From Mangrovicella endophytica (GTDB taxonomy: Bacteria; Pseudomonadota; Alphaproteobacteria; Rhizobiales; Rhizobiaceae): a stretch of 64,000 nucleotides of DNA. The stretch's first letter is position 1. Every line of letters begins with the position of its first letter. This document shows, in pieces, positions 9,591 to 21,062 of the stretch. Below the pieces are notes generated by a model. It was not told the origin of the DNA, made no database searches, and saw only the letters and a program-made list of their open reading frames with translations. The stretch covers positions 1 to 64,000 of the forward strand of contig NZ_PKMZ01000003.1 in NCBI RefSeq assembly GCF_002893625.1, given 5' to 3'. The position numbers and the translations under genes were made by a program.

Positions 9591-10895
9591 TCAGAGGTCG
9601 AGCACGAGGCGCTCGGGATCCTCGAGGCTGTCCTTGACGCGCACCAGGAAGGTCACGGCTTCCTTACCGTCGACGATCCGGTGATCATAGGAGAGCGCCA
9701 GATACATCATCGGACGGATCACCACCTGGCCGCCGACGGCGACCGGCCGCTCCTGGATCTTGTGCATGCCGAGAATGCCGGACTGCGGCGCATTGAGGAT
9801 CGGCGTCGACATCAGCGAGCCATAGACGCCGCCATTGGTGATGGTGAAGGTGCCGCCCTGCATGTCGGACATCGACAGCTGGCCGTCACGCGCCGCCTTG
9901 GCGAGGCGGCCGATCTCCTTCTCGACCTCCGCGATGGTCATCTGATCGGCGTCGCGCACCACCGGCACGACGAGGCCTTTGTCGGTGCCGACCGCCATGC
10001 CGATATGGGCATAGTTCTTGTAGACGAGGTCGGTCCCGTCGATCTCGGCATTGACGGCCGGGATCTCCTTCAGCGCATGGCACACCGCCTTGGTGAAGAA
10101 GCCCATGAAGCCGAGCTTCACGCCGTGCTTCTTCTCGAACAGGTCCTTGTACTTGTTGCGCAGGCTCATCACCGCGCTCATGTCCACCTCGTTGAAGGTG
10201 GTCAGCATGGCCGCGGTGTCCTGCGCGTCCTTCAGGCGCCGCGCGATGGTCTGGCGCAGGCGCGTCATCTTCACGCGCTCCTCGCGCGCCGCATCGTTCG
10301 GCGCGGAGGCCGGGCGCGCCGCGGCCGGCTGGGTGCGCTCCTGCGGTGCCGACGGGGCGCCACGGGCGATCGCCGCGAGCACGTCGCCCTTCAGCGCCTG
10401 GCCGCGCTTGCCCGAACCCTGAACGTCGCCGGCCGACAGGCCCTTCTCGTTCATCAGCTTCTGGGCCGACGGCGCCGGCGGCATGGAAGAGCCGCCCGCG
10501 GCAGCCTGACCATTGGCCTGGCCGCCCGCCTGAGCCGGTGCTGCGCTCCCGGCGGCGCCGCTGCCGTAGTCGGCAACGGCCGGGGCCGCGGCGTCAGCCT
10601 TGGCTTCGGTGCTCTTCGGCTTCTCGGTGGCCGCGACGGTGCCGCTGCCGGCGCCTTCACCAGCCGCGATCGAGCCGAGCAGCGCGCCGACGCCGACCGT
10701 CTCGCCTTCCTGAACCACGATCTCCTCGAGCACCCCTGCGGCAGGCGCGGGCACCTCGACGGTGACCTTGTCGGTCTCCAGCTCGGCGATCGTCTCGTCC
10801 TGCGCGATGCGCTCGCCAACCTTCTTGTACCAGCGGCCGACAGTGGCTTCGGTGACCGACTCGCCGAGGGTCGGGACTTTGATTTCGGTGCTCAT
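9591..10895 (-). CDS. odhB: Dihydrolipoyllysine succinyltransferase, E2 of 2-oxoglutarate dehydrogenase
   Basis: A 434-residue E2 core subunit that transfers succinyl groups from lipoyl-lysine to CoA. The single lipoyl domain at the N-terminus carries the modified lysine in [14 protein letters not shown] long Ala/Gly/Pro-rich linker (about residues 85-140) leads to a peripheral-subunit-binding domain ([20 protein letters not shown]) and the acyltransferase domain ending in the catalytic [10 protein letters not shown]. It lies 43 bases downstream of odhA on the same strand. Succinyl rather than acetyl specificity is inferred from the partner odhA and the suc genes. Confidence 0.96.
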   Translation of the reverse strand: MSTEIKVPTLGESVTEATVGRWYKKVGERIAQDETIAELETDKVTVEVPAPAAGVLEEIVVQEGETVGVGALLGSIAAGEGAGSGTVAATEKPKSTEAKADAAAPAVADYGSGAAGSAAPAQAGGQANGQAAAGGSSMPPAPSAQKLMNEKGLSAGDVQGSGKRGQALKGDVLAAIARGAPSAPQERTQPAAARPASAPNDAAREERVKMTRLRQTIARRLKDAQDTAAMLTTFNEVDMSAVMSLRNKYKDLFEKKHGVKLGFMGFFTKAVCHALKEIPAVNAEIDGTDLVYKNYAHIGMAVGTDKGLVVPVVRDADQMTIAEVEKEIGRLAKAARDGQLSMSDMQGGTFTITNGGVYGSLMSTPILNAPQSGILGMHKIQERPVAVGGQVVIRPMMYLALSYDHRIVDGKEAVTFLVRVKDSLEDPERLVLDL

Positions 10896-10938
10896 CGGAT
10901 CGTCAATCTCTTGAAGGATCAGGTCAGGATTGCGCGGC

Positions 10939-13926
10939 TCAGCCGGCCAGCGCGTCGTCGAGGAAGGCTGCGAGCTCGGACATGTGCTTCGACATCGTGC
11001 CGGCCGCCGGCGAAGCCGATGCCTGGCGCCCGGTGTAGCGCACCTTGCGCTTCTCGGCGCCGATATGGTCGAGCACCCACTCCAGATAGGGATCGATGAA
11101 GGCCCAGGCGCCCATGTTCTTGGGCTCCTCCTGGCACCAGACGATCTCCGCCTGCTTGAAGCGGCTGAGCTCGTTGATCAGCGCCTTGGCCGGGAACGGA
11201 TAGAGCTGCTCGACGCGCAGGAGATAGATGTCGTCGATGCCGCGCTTTTCGCGCTCCTCGAAGAGGTCGTAATAGACCTTGCCGGTGCACAGGACGACGC
11301 GGCGGATCTTGGCGTCCTTGACGAGCTTGATCGGCCCGTCCTTCTTCATCTCCGCATCGTCCCAGAGGAGACGATGGAAGCTGGTGTCACCGGCGAGTTC
11401 GGACAGGTCCGAGACCGCCCGCTTGTGGCGCAGCAGCGACTTCGGCGTCATCAGGATCAGCGGCTTGCGGAAGTCGCGCTTCATCTGCCGGCGCAGGATG
11501 TGGAAGTAGTTCGCCGGCGTCGTGCAGTTGGCGACCTGCATGTTGTCCTGCGCGCAGGACTGCAGATAGCGCTCCAGGCGCGCCGAGGAGTGCTCCGGCC
11601 CCTGGCCCTCGTAGCCATGCGGCAGCAGCATCACGAGGCCGGACATGCGCAGCCACTTGGCCTCGCCCGACGAGATGAACTGGTCGACGACGACCTGTGC
11701 GCCATTGGCGAAGTCGCCGAACTGGGCCTCCCACAGCGTCAGCGCGTTCGGCTCGGACAGCGAGTAGCCGTATTCGAAGCCGAGCACGGCCTCTTCCGAG
11801 AGCATCGAGTTGATGACCTCGTACACCGCCTGCCCCTTGGAGAGATTGGCGAGCGGCACGTAGCGGGTCTCGTCCTCCTGGTCGTAGAGCACCGAGTGGC
11901 GCTGGCTGAAGGTGCCGCGCTCGGAATCCTGGCCGGACAGGCGAACCGGATGGCCCTCGGTCACCAGCGTGCCGAAGGCGAGCGACTCGGCGGTCGCCCA
12001 GTCGATGCCCTCGCCGGTCTCGATCGCCTTGGCGCGGTTCTCCATGAAACGCTGCACCGTCTTGTGGACGTTGAAGCCCTCCGGCACGCGCGTCAGCTTT
12101 TCGCCGATCTCCTTCAGCGTCTTCACCGGCACGCCGGTGGCGCCGCGGCGCTTCTCCTCGTCCTCCTCGGCGCGGCGCAGGCCCGACCAGGCACCGTCGA
12201 GCCAGTCCGCCTTGTTCGGCTTATAGGCCTGGCCGGCCTCGTATTCGGCCTCCAGATGCTCGCGGAACTCCGCCTTGCGCCGCTCGACCTCCTCCGCGGA
12301 GATCGTGCCTTCGTCGACGAGCTTCTTGGCATAGAGCTCCAGCGTCGAGGCGTGGCCGCGGATGACCTTGTACATCTGCGGCTGGGTGAAGCCGGGCTCG
12401 TCGCCCTCGTTGTGGCCGAACCGGCGGTAGCAGAACATGTCCACGACGACCGGCTTGTGGAACAGCATCCGGAACTCGGTCGCGACCTTGGCCGCATAGA
12501 CCACCGCTTCCGGATCGTCACCGTTGACGTGGAAGATCGGCGCCTCGACGATCTTGGCGACGTCGGACGGATAGGGCGAGGAGCGCGAGAAGCGCGGATT
12601 GGTGGTGAAGCCGATCTGGTTGTTGATGATGAAATGCACCGTACCGGCGACGCGGTGGCCGCGCAGGCCCGAAAGGCCGAAGCACTCCGCCACGACGCCC
12701 TGGCCGGCAAAGGCCGCATCGCCATGGATCAGCAGCGGCAGGACGTTCTTGCGCACGTCGAGCGGCACCACCTCGGTGCGGGTGCGCCCGACCAGCTGGT
12801 CCTGCTTGGCGCGGGCCTTGCCCATCACCACCGGATTGACGATCTCGAGATGAGACGGATTGGCCGTCAGCGACAGGTGCACCTTGTTTTGGTCGAACTC
12901 GCGGTCGGACGAGGCACCGAGATGGTACTTCACATCGCCCGAGCCCTCGACGTCGTCAGGCTTGTAGGATCCGCCCTTGAACTCGTGGAAAATAGCGCGG
13001 TGCGGCTTGGCCAGGACCTGCGCCAGGACGTTGAGGCGGCCGCGATGGGCCATGCCGAGGACGATCTCCTTCAGCCCCATCTGACCGCCGCGCTTGATGA
13101 TCTGCTCCAGCGCCGGGATCAGCGCCTCGCCGCCGTCGAGGCCGAAGCGCTTGGTGCCCTTGTAGCGCACGTCCAGGAACTTCTCGAAGCCCTCGGCCTC
13201 GATCAGCTTGTTGAGGATGGCGCGCTTGCCCTCCTGGGTGAAGGCGACGCCCTTGTCCGGCCCCTCGATACGCTCCTGCAGCCAGGCCTTCTCGTCGGGG
13301 TTCGAGATGTGCATGAACTCGACGCCGATGGTCGAGCAATAGGTCCGCGTCAGGATGTCGACCATCTCGCGCAAGGTCGCAAATTCCAGACCGAGCACGT
13401 TGTCGATGAAGATCTTGCGGTCGTAGTCGGCCTCGGTGAAGCCATAGGCCTTCGGCGACAGCTCGTTGTAATCCTCCTGCGGCTTGGCGATGCCGAGAGG
13501 ATCGAGATTGGCGTGGAGGTGGCCGCGCACGCGGAAGGCGCGGATCAGCATCAGGGCACGCACCGAATCGCGCGTCGCCTGGTTCACCGCGTCCTGCGAC
13601 AGGGCGACGCCGCCGGCGGCCGCCTTCTCCTTGACCTTCGAGCCGACCTTCGCCTCGACCAGACCCCAGTCGCCGTCGAGCGCCGAGACGAGCTCGCCAT
13701 TGGCGACGAGCGGCCATCCCGGCTGCCGCCAGGACGGACCTTCGGCGTTCTTCAGGACCGCGTCGCGCTCATCCTTCAGCTCGCGGAAGAACGAGGCCCA
13801 CTCGTCCGCGACCGAGGACGGGTCCTTCTCGTAGCGGGCGTGGAGCTCCTCGATATAGTCGGCATTGCCGCCATAGAGGAACGAGGTTTCGGAGAAGAAA
13901 TCGTTCGCTTGATCGCTGCGCGCCAT
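10939..13926 (-). CDS. odhA: 2-oxoglutarate dehydrogenase E1 component
   Basis: A 995-residue thiamine-diphosphate enzyme that decarboxylates 2-oxoglutarate and succinylates the E2 lipoyl group in the TCA cycle. N-terminal [28 protein letters not shown] is typical of homodimeric SucA/Odh[12 protein letters not shown] and the [13 protein letters not shown] region are ThDP/Mg-site segments; later come [12 protein letters not shown] and the transketolase-like C-terminal part with [20 protein letters not shown]. Length is normal. A 253-base space separates it from sucD upstream, which may hold its own promoter. The ATG is at 13926; an AGGAGG lies about 30 bases upstream, too far to be its ribosome site. 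Confidence 0.97.
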   Translation of the reverse strand: MARSDQANDFFSETSFLYGGNADYIEELHARYEKDPSSVADEWASFFRELKDERDAVLKNAEGPSWRQPGWPLVANGELVSALDGDWGLVEAKVGSKVKEKAAAGGVALSQDAVNQATRDSVRALMLIRAFRVRGHLHANLDPLGIAKPQEDYNELSPKAYGFTEADYDRKIFIDNVLGLEFATLREMVDILTRTYCSTIGVEFMHISNPDEKAWLQERIEGPDKGVAFTQEGKRAILNKLIEAEGFEKFLDVRYKGTKRFGLDGGEALIPALEQIIKRGGQMGLKEIVLGMAHRGRLNVLAQVLAKPHRAIFHEFKGGSYKPDDVEGSGDVKYHLGASSDREFDQNKVHLSLTANPSHLEIVNPVVMGKARAKQDQLVGRTRTEVVPLDVRKNVLPLLIHGDAAFAGQGVVAECFGLSGLRGHRVAGTVHFIINNQIGFTTNPRFSRSSPYPSDVAKIVEAPIFHVNGDDPEAVVYAAKVATEFRMLFHKPVVVDMFCYRRFGHNEGDEPGFTQPQMYKVIRGHASTLELYAKKLVDEGTISAEEVERRKAEFREHLEAEYEAGQAYKPNKADWLDGAWSGLRRAEEDEEKRRGATGVPVKTLKEIGEKLTRVPEGFNVHKTVQRFMENRAKAIETGEGIDWATAESLAFGTLVTEGHPVRLSGQDSERGTFSQRHSVLYDQEDETRYVPLANLSKGQAVYEVINSMLSEEAVLGFEYGYSLSEPNALTLWEAQFGDFANGAQVVVDQFISSGEAKWLRMSGLVMLLPHGYEGQGPEHSSARLERYLQSCAQDNMQVANCTTPANYFHILRRQMKRDFRKPLILMTPKSLLRHKRAVSDLSELAGDTSFHRLLWDDAEMKKDGPIKLVKDAKIRRVVLCTGKVYYDLFEEREKRGIDDIYLLRVEQLYPFPAKALINELSRFKQAEIVWCQEEPKNMGAWAFIDPYLEWVLDHIGAEKRKVRYTGRQASASPAAGTMSKHMSELAAFLDDALAG

Positions 13927-14179
13927 GGATCCGTTGCGGCGCCAGCGGACGCCGCCTCCTCGATTTGGGTCGTGAGGCCCGGCGGCCCATCGCGCGCCGA
14001 CCTCGTCTGTCTCTGCCTTAAGCGTCCTGTTCGCCCCTTATATGGCGATCCAGGACCGTCCTGCCTTGCCGCATCACGCTGTCCTGATCGCCTCAGGACG
14101 CCGGGAGCGGCACGACTGCCGGTCCCGAAAGTTGCCGGGGCCCGCGCATCCGACGGGCTCCTAGCCGGGGAGGCTGGCC

Positions 14180-15082
14180 TCAGCCTTTCAGGACCTCGGT
14201 CAGGGTCGTGCCGAGGCGCGCCGGCGAGGGCGATACCTTGATGCCGGCCGCCTCCATCGCCGCGATCTTGGATTCCGCGTCGCCCTTGCCGCCGGACACG
14301 ACGGCGCCGGCATGGCCCATGGTGCGGCCCTTCGGCGCCGTGCGGCCGGCGATGAAGCCGACCATGGGCTTCTTGCGGCCGCGCTTGGCCTCGTCGATCA
14401 GGAACTGCGCGGCATCCTCCTCGGCGGCACCGCCGATCTCGCCGATCATGATGATCGACTGGGTCGCCTCGTCGGCGAGGAACATCTCGAGGACGTCGAT
14501 GAACTCGGTGCCCTTCACCGGATCGCCGCCAATGCCGACGGCCGTCGTCTGGCCGAGGCCCTCATTGGTGGTCTGGAACACCGCCTCATAGGTCAGCGTG
14601 CCGGAGCGCGAGACAATGCCGACATTGCCCTTCTTGAAGATCGAGCCGGGCATGATGCCGATCTTGCACTCCTCCGGCGTCAGGATGCCGGGGCAGTTGG
14701 GGCCGAGCAGGCGCGACTTCGACGTTTCCAGCCGGCCCTTCACCCGCACCATGTCGAGGACCGGAATGCCCTCGGTGATGCAGACGATGAACGGGATCTC
14801 GGCTTCGATCGCCTCGATGATGGCGTCGGCGGCACCGGCCGGCGGCACGTAGATCACCGAGGCGTCGGCGCCGGTGCGCTCCTTGGCCTCGGCGACGGAG
14901 GCGAAGATCGGCAGGGTCTCGCCCTTGGCGCCGGTCCAGGTCTCGCCGCCCTTCTTGGGATGGACGCCGCCGACCATCTGCGTGCCGTGATAGGCGAGCG
15001 CCTGCTCGGTGTGGAAGGTCCCGGTCTTGCCGGTCAGGCCCTGCACGATGACCTTGGTGTTCTTGTCGACGAGAATGGACAT
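14180..15082 (-). CDS. sucD: Succinyl-CoA synthetase alpha subunit
   Basis: A 300-residue subunit of the ADP/GDP-forming ligase that interconverts succinyl-CoA and succinate. The N-terminal CoA-binding Rossmann part shows [13 protein letters not shown], and the active-site His region appears as [32 protein letters not shown] is also typical. It would normally follow sucC directly; here a VapBC pair and its operator separate the two genes by 762 bases. Whether sucD is still transcribed from the sucC promoter or partly from the vapBC promoter is open. Confidence 0.97.
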   Translation of the reverse strand: MSILVDKNTKVIVQGLTGKTGTFHTEQALAYHGTQMVGGVHPKKGGETWTGAKGETLPIFASVAEAKERTGADASVIYVPPAGAADAIIEAIEAEIPFIVCITEGIPVLDMVRVKGRLETSKSRLLGPNCPGILTPEECKIGIMPGSIFKKGNVGIVSRSGTLTYEAVFQTTNEGLGQTTAVGIGGDPVKGTEFIDVLEMFLADEATQSIIMIGEIGGAAEEDAAQFLIDEAKRGRKKPMVGFIAGRTAPKGRTMGHAGAVVSGGKGDAESKIAAMEAAGIKVSPSPARLGTTLTEVLKG

Positions 15083-15100
15083 TGAGCGGACCTTGTGAGC

Positions 15101-15520
15101 TTACGCTAGGAAGTCTTCTTTGAATGGATTGCACACACGGACAGAACCGTAGAATTGCCCGTGATTGAGGTCTTCGGTGTAGACGAGATCGAGGCCGGCT
15201 CGCGCCGCAGCAACGATGATCAGCCCGTCCCAATGCGAGATGTCGTGACGGCGGGCGGTCTCGAGCGCTTCGACCACATCCGACGGCGACAGGGTCACGA
15301 CGTCATCGTCCTGTAGCGCGCGGACCCACTGGATCGCGGCATCCACGCCGTAGTCGAGCTTGGTGCGCATGACGCTGTAGAGCTCCATCATCACCTGCGT
15401 CGAGGTGGTGATCGATCTCGAATACATCAGCTGCCGCGCCTGATCGCGCTTACGCGTATCGGCCGCAGCGGTGTCGGCCGCATAGGCGATGATGTTGGTA
15501 TCAAAGAAGGCCGCGTTCAC
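15101..15520 (-). CDS. vapC: PIN-domain toxin, VapC-like
   Basis: A 139-residue predicted ribonuclease toxin. Acidic PIN residues are visible: the first Asp in AAFFDTNIIAYAAD, Glu in STQVMMELYSV, and Asp residues in DISHWDGLIIVAAARAG and DLVYTEDLNHGQ. I choose a GTG start at 15520 because AGGAGG sits six bases before it; the frame is open upstream to 15553, but the upstream ATG at 15535 overlaps that ribosome site. The start overlaps the end of the antitoxin gene by 20 bases, typical translational coupling. It lies 18 bases upstream of sucD. Most VapC toxins cleave tRNA or rRNA; the target here is unknown. Confidence 0.88.
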   Translation of the reverse strand: MNAAFFDTNIIAYAADTAAADTRKRDQARQLMYSRSITTSTQVMMELYSVMRTKLDYGVDAAIQWVRALQDDDVVTLSPSDVVEALETARRHDISHWDGLIIVAAARAGLDLVYTEDLNHGQFYGSVRVCNPFKEDFLA

Positions 15521-15785
15521 GCATGACCTCCTCATAGAAGGAGCCGCGATCAAACAGCGGCTCGCCTTCGCACGAATGCCGCGACCGCCGTTCGACGTCC
15601 GTATCAGCGGCTTCGAACAGGCGCGTCCACTTCTCGGCCCGGGCCGAAAGTTGCGCCTCGCGCCTCACCTCTCGATCCAGAAAATCCCGCACCATCGCGT
15701 TGACGCTGGTGCGCTTCATCGCGGCGAGCACGCGTGCGCGGTCGAGAAGATCATCATCTATCGAAAGGGTAAGGTTCTTCACCAT
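15501..15785 (-). CDS. vapB: Ribbon-helix-helix antitoxin, VapB-like
   Basis: A 94-residue protein whose first part (KNLTLSIDDDLLDRARVLAA, then SVNAMVRDFLDREV) reads as a ribbon-helix-helix DNA-binding domain. The C-terminal part (FYEEVMRERGLL) is a likely toxin-binding tail. It directly precedes vapC and overlaps it. I choose the ATG at 15785; a GTG at 15800 is in frame but would start inside the palindromic operator. Autorepression of vapBC by the antitoxin-toxin complex through that operator is the expected regulation. Confidence 0.82.
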   Translation of the reverse strand: MVKNLTLSIDDDLLDRARVLAAMKRTSVNAMVRDFLDREVRREAQLSARAEKWTRLFEAADTDVERRSRHSCEGEPLFDRGSFYEEVMRERGLL

Positions 15786-15795
15786 GGCCGATCCG

Positions 15796-15828
15796 AACAC
15801 GGGTTACGTGTTACACATAACCCGTGTT
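15796..15828. promoter_or_regulatory. Large palindromic operator upstream of vapB
   Basis: AACACGGGTTA (15796-15806) and TAACCCGTGTT (15818-15828) are perfect 11-bp inverted arms, and the 11-base centre itself contains GTGT-T-ACAC. It sits between the sucC stop and the vapB start. It is most likely the autoregulatory site bound by the ribbon-helix-helix antitoxin; as an RNA hairpin it could also affect read-through from sucC. Confidence 0.65.
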
Positions 15829-15844
15829 GAAATGTCCTTCAACG

Positions 15845-17035
15845 TCAGCCGATCGCCGCGACGATCTTCTTGGCGGCGTCGTCGAGGTCGTCCGCGGCCG
15901 TGATCGCAAGGCCGCTCTCGTTGAGGATCGCCTTGCCCTGCTCGACATTGGTGCCCTCGAGGCGCACCACCAGCGGCACCTTCAGGCCGACCTCCTTCAC
16001 CGCGGCGACCACGCCCTCGGCGATGACGTCGCAGCGCATGATGCCGCCGAAGATGTTGACGAGGATGCCCTCGACGCGCGGATCGGCGGTGATGATCTTG
16101 AAAGCCGCCGCGACCTTTTCCTTCGAGGCGCCGCCGCCGACGTCACAGAAGTTGGCGGGTTCCTTGCCGTAGAGCTTGATGATGTCCATCGTCGCCATGG
16201 CGAGGCCCGCGCCGTTCACCATGCAGCCGATATTGCCGTCGAGCGCGACATAGGCGAGGTCCCACTTGGAGGCCTCGATCTCCTTCTGGTCCTCTTCGGT
16301 CTCATCGCGCAGCGCCTTCATGTCCTCGTGGCGGAAGAGCGCGTTGCCGTCGAAGGAGACCTTGGCGTCGAGGACGCGCAGATGGCCGTCCTTCATGACG
16401 ATCAGCGGATTGACCTCGAGGAGCGCCATGTCCTTCTCGGTGAAGGCCTTGTAGAGGGCCGGGAACAGCGACTTGCCGTCCTCCGCGGCTGCGCCCGAAA
16501 GGCCGTAGGCCTTCGAGATGGTCGCGACATCGGCCTCGGTGACGCCCGCCGCCGGGTCGATCGCAACGGTGACGATCTTCTCGGGCGTGTCGTGCGCGAC
16601 AGCCTCGATGTCCATGCCGCCCTCGGTCGAGACGACGAAGGCGACGCGGCCGACCGAGCGGTCGACGAGCAGCGACAGGTAGAGCTCGCGATCGATGTCG
16701 GCGCCGTCCTCGATATAGAGGCGGTTCACCTGCTTGCCGGCTTCGCCGGTCTGCGCGGTGACCAGCGTGTTGCCCAGCATCTCGCGAGCGTTCGTGACGA
16801 CTTCCTCGACCGACCGGGCGAGGCGCACGCCGCCCTTGGCGTCCGGTCCCAGCTCCTTGAACTTGCCCTTGCCACGGCCGCCGGCATGGATCTGGCTCTT
16901 CACGACGTAGAGCGGGCCGGGCAGCTGCCTGGCGGCGGCCTCAGCCTCGTCGGCGGAGGTGATCGCGACGCCGGAGGCGACGGGGGCGCCGTAGCCCTTC
17001 AACACCTGCTTGGCCTGATATTCGTGGATGTTCAT
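15845..17035 (-). CDS. sucC: Succinyl-CoA synthetase beta subunit
   Basis: A 396-residue ATP-grasp subunit of succinyl-CoA synthetase. It begins [16 protein letters not shown], the standard SucC start, and has the ATP-grasp nucleotide site ([18 protein letters not shown]) and the C-terminal CoA-ligase domain with [18 protein letters not shown]. Length is normal. It lies downstream of mdh with a hairpin between, and upstream of the inserted vapBC. GGAAG lies about 13 bases before the ATG. Confidence 0.97.
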   Translation of the reverse strand: MNIHEYQAKQVLKGYGAPVASGVAITSADEAEAAARQLPGPLYVVKSQIHAGGRGKGKFKELGPDAKGGVRLARSVEEVVTNAREMLGNTLVTAQTGEAGKQVNRLYIEDGADIDRELYLSLLVDRSVGRVAFVVSTEGGMDIEAVAHDTPEKIVTVAIDPAAGVTEADVATISKAYGLSGAAAEDGKSLFPALYKAFTEKDMALLEVNPLIVMKDGHLRVLDAKVSFDGNALFRHEDMKALRDETEEDQKEIEASKWDLAYVALDGNIGCMVNGAGLAMATMDIIKLYGKEPANFCDVGGGASKEKVAAAFKIITADPRVEGILVNIFGGIMRCDVIAEGVVAAVKEVGLKVPLVVRLEGTNVEQGKAILNESGLAITAADDLDDAAKKIVAAIG

Positions 17036-17072
17036 GAGGGGTCTTCCCGCTTCGCTCGGGTGAGATCGGAAA

Positions 17073-17094
17073 GGGGCCGCTCGGTGGCGGCCCC
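17073..17094 (-). terminator. Terminator-like hairpin between mdh and sucC
   Basis: GGGGCCGC and GCGGCCCC pair as a perfect 8-bp stem with a six-base loop; read on the minus strand the stem is followed by TTTCC. It could reduce read-through from mdh into sucC, or serve as a processing or attenuation point. Confidence 0.55.
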
Positions 17095-17110
17095 CATTTT
17101 GATCAAAGGA

Positions 17111-18557
<1,447 letters not shown>

Positions 18558-19781
18558 ATGCTCCCCCTGCCTGACAGCCAGTTGCCATTCGGCGATCTGG
18601 TCACGGTTCTCCTGAACGGCCTCGGGCTGATGACCCTTGTCGCAGTGGCCTATGGCATGCTGCAGCGCCGGCCCCTGCGTCCCCTGGCGCGCTCATTGGC
18701 TCAAGGACTGGTCTTCGGTGTCGGCGGCATCGGCGCGATGCTGTCTGCCTCCGAGATCGCGCCCGGCATCCTCGTCGACACCCGCTACATCATGATCGTT
18801 CTGGCGGCGGTCTTCGCCGGCCCGCCGGGCGCCGTCGTCGCCGCGGGGCTCGTTGCCGGCTACCGGGTGTCGCTGGGCGGCAGCGCCGTCTGGCTTGGCA
18901 GCGTGATGCCCTTCGCCGTCGCCTTTACCGGCCTGGCCTGGCGCGCCCTCGTGCCGGCTCGTCACCGTCAGAGCCTGTCGGCCTTCGCGCTTCTGGGCGG
19001 GCTGCTGTCGGCTCAGATCCTGACGCTCTTCATTCTCTCCTCGCGCCTTTCGGCTGAGCAGATGTTGACGACCTGCGTCGTCGTTCCGGCCGGCTGCAGT
19101 GTCGCCACGCTTCTGCTCGGCCACCTGATGCGACGCGAAAACATGCTGATCGCCCGCGAGCAGGCCCTCGAGACCTTCGCCTTCAGCGACCCGCTCACCG
19201 GCTTGTCGAACCGCCGCCGCTTCGACGCCGCGCTGGCGCGCGAGCTTGAGCTCCAGCGTCGCGGCGGCAAGCCGTTCTGCCTGGCCTTGATCGATGTCGA
19301 TCGCTTCAAGGCGGTCAACGACACCTATGGCCATCATACCGGCGACGCGGTGCTGACGCGCGTCGCCGCAGCCATGCAATCGGCGCTGCGCAGTCGGGAC
19401 GTGCTCGCCCGCTACGGCGGCGAGGAGTTCGCGCTGCTTCTGCCCGACTGCGACGCACGGGCAGCGCTGGCGCTCGCCGAGCGGCTGCGCGCCGGCGTCG
19501 GGGCCGAGCCGATCGCGGTCGGCGACCAGCATCTGGCGGTGACGATCTCGCTCGGCGTCGTTGCCTCGAACGGACGCTGGAGCGCCGAGGCCCTGCTCAC
19601 CCTTGCAGATGACGCCCTCTACGATGCCAAGGCGAATGGCCGGAACCGCGTGGAGATCGCCTGCGAGCCGACGGCGGCCGCGGCTCCTACGGAGGCGGTC
19701 TCTCGGGCCGCAGCCGGGCTGGGCGGTGCCGGCGAGAGCTTCGGCTATCTCGCTTCGGGCGAGCCGGCCCTGGCGAGGTAG
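18558..19781 (+). CDS. Membrane-bound diguanylate cyclase (GGDEF domain)
   Basis: A 407-residue protein predicted to make cyclic di-GMP. The N-terminal half has about six hydrophobic helices resembling a 5TM-type sensor; RYIMIVLAAVFAGPPGAVVA and the following GYRVSLGG fit that domain. The GGDEF domain starts near FSDPLTGLSNRRRFD and has the active-site signature RYGGEEF. An inhibitory I-site RSRD lies five residues before it, so product feedback is expected. I use the ATG at 18558 with GGAGAA upstream; a TTG at 18519 is in frame. Its 3' end overlaps the converging zapE gene by 37 bases. Confidence 0.88.
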   Translation: MLPLPDSQLPFGDLVTVLLNGLGLMTLVAVAYGMLQRRPLRPLARSLAQGLVFGVGGIGAMLSASEIAPGILVDTRYIMIVLAAVFAGPPGAVVAAGLVAGYRVSLGGSAVWLGSVMPFAVAFTGLAWRALVPARHRQSLSAFALLGGLLSAQILTLFILSSRLSAEQMLTTCVVVPAGCSVATLLLGHLMRRENMLIAREQALETFAFSDPLTGLSNRRRFDAALARELELQRRGGKPFCLALIDVDRFKAVNDTYGHHTGDAVLTRVAAAMQSALRSRDVLARYGGEEFALLLPDCDARAALALAERLRAGVGAEPIAVGDQHLAVTISLGVVASNGRWSAEALLTLADDALYDAKANGRNRVEIACEPTAAAAPTEAVSRAAAGLGGAGESFGYLASGEPALAR

Positions 19782-20941
19782 TCACGCGAGCGCATCTCGG
19801 TGAGGCGGGAAACCGTCCGCTCGAATTCGAAGGCCTCCGTGCCGTTCCGGCCGGCATAGATCTCCTGGGCCGGCGCGGCTGCGGAGATGACCACGCGGCG
19901 ACCGGCATCGTAGAGCGCGTCGATCAGCGTGATGAAGCGCTTGGCCTCATTGCGCTCCGCCTCCATCATCACCGGCACATTCTCGATGACGATCGTGTGG
20001 AAGCGCTTGGCAAGGGCGAGAAAATCCTGCGCGCCGAGCGGGCGCCGGAGCAGGTCGTCGAAGGTGAACCGCGCCGCGCCGTTGCCCGAGCGCGGCACGC
20101 TGACGGTGCGCCCCTTCACCGACAGCGCGGCGGCATGTTCGCGCGCACCCGACAGGAGCGCCGACCAGACCTCGTCCATCTGCTGCGCCGTTTCGGGCCC
20201 AAGCGGTGAAATGTAGAGCCGGTCCTCGCCGATGCCGATCAGCCGGTAGTCCTCAGCCGCATCAAGGCGCACGACGTCGACATGGTCCTTCAGGATGGCG
20301 ACGAAAGGCAGGAACAGCGCGCGATTTAGGCCGTTCGGATAAAGGTCGTCCGGCGCGACATTGGAGGTCGCGACCAGCACCACGCCCTCCTCGAACAGCG
20401 CCTTGAACAGGCGGGACAGGATCATCGCGTCGGCAATATCGGTGACGGTGAATTCGTCGAAGCAGAGGAGCCGCGCTTCACGGGCAATCTCGGCGGCGAC
20501 CGGCGGCATCGGATCGTCGCCCGACGCCGTGCCCGCCTTCACCGCCTCGCGATGTCGGCCGATCCGCTCGTGCACATCGGCCATGAAGGCATGGAAATGG
20601 ACGCGGCGCTTGGCTGGAATCGAGCTCTGGCGGAAGAACATGTCCATGATCATAGTCTTGCCGCGGCCGACCGCACCATGGATGTAGAGGCCGCGGACCG
20701 GCTCGGGCGCATTGCCGCGGCCGAACAGCCAGCCGAGCGCGCTCTTCTTGGAGGCCAGGCCTGCGGCGGAGAGACGGCGATCGAGTGCGTCGAGCCGGTC
20801 GGCAAGGCTGCGCTGGGCCGGATCGGCCTCGATTTCACGCGTGGCGATCAGATGCTCGAGCGCGGTTCGCACCGTGCCGAAGCGGACGGGCGCAGCCGGC
20901 GCAGGCCTGCCGCTCGTCGTGATCCACGTATTCTTGGCCAT
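19745..20941 (-). CDS. zapE: ZapE/AFG1-family cell-division ATPase
   Basis: A 398-residue P-loop ATPase of the AFG1/ZapE family, associated with the Z-ring in bacteria. Walker A is in YIHGAVGRGKTMIMDMFF and Walker B in ARLLCFDEFTVTDIADAMI; LVATSNVAPDDLYPNGLNR is the sensor region. The ATG at 20941 begins MAKNTWITT; the frame is open to 20974. It converges on and overlaps the cyclase gene at its 3' end. Proximity to mdh/suc genes is a usual alphaproteobacterial arrangement as I recall it. Confidence 0.92.
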   Translation of the reverse strand: MAKNTWITTSGRPAPAAPVRFGTVRTALEHLIATREIEADPAQRSLADRLDALDRRLSAAGLASKKSALGWLFGRGNAPEPVRGLYIHGAVGRGKTMIMDMFFRQSSIPAKRRVHFHAFMADVHERIGRHREAVKAGTASGDDPMPPVAAEIAREARLLCFDEFTVTDIADAMILSRLFKALFEEGVVLVATSNVAPDDLYPNGLNRALFLPFVAILKDHVDVVRLDAAEDYRLIGIGEDRLYISPLGPETAQQMDEVWSALLSGAREHAAALSVKGRTVSVPRSGNGAARFTFDDLLRRPLGAQDFLALAKRFHTIVIENVPVMMEAERNEAKRFITLIDALYDAGRRVVISAAAPAQEIYAGRNGTEAFEFERTVSRLTEMRSRDYLARAGSPEAR

Positions 20942-21062
20942 CGGCGCCCCCGGACCGCCCCGCGGCCGGCACACCGGCGCAGCGAAGGGCGGCAGGACCT
21001 CGTCACCCCGACAGGGCCGGTCCGGCGGGCCGCGGCGAGGGAGCGCCGCGGCTCTGGTTTCC

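Noticed and set aside
10930-14241. A very long plus-strand open frame antisense to odhA
   Set aside because: It is a consequence of high GC and codon bias in the opposite strand; the translation is low-complexity Arg/Leu/Asp-rich with no family signal, while odhA is certain.
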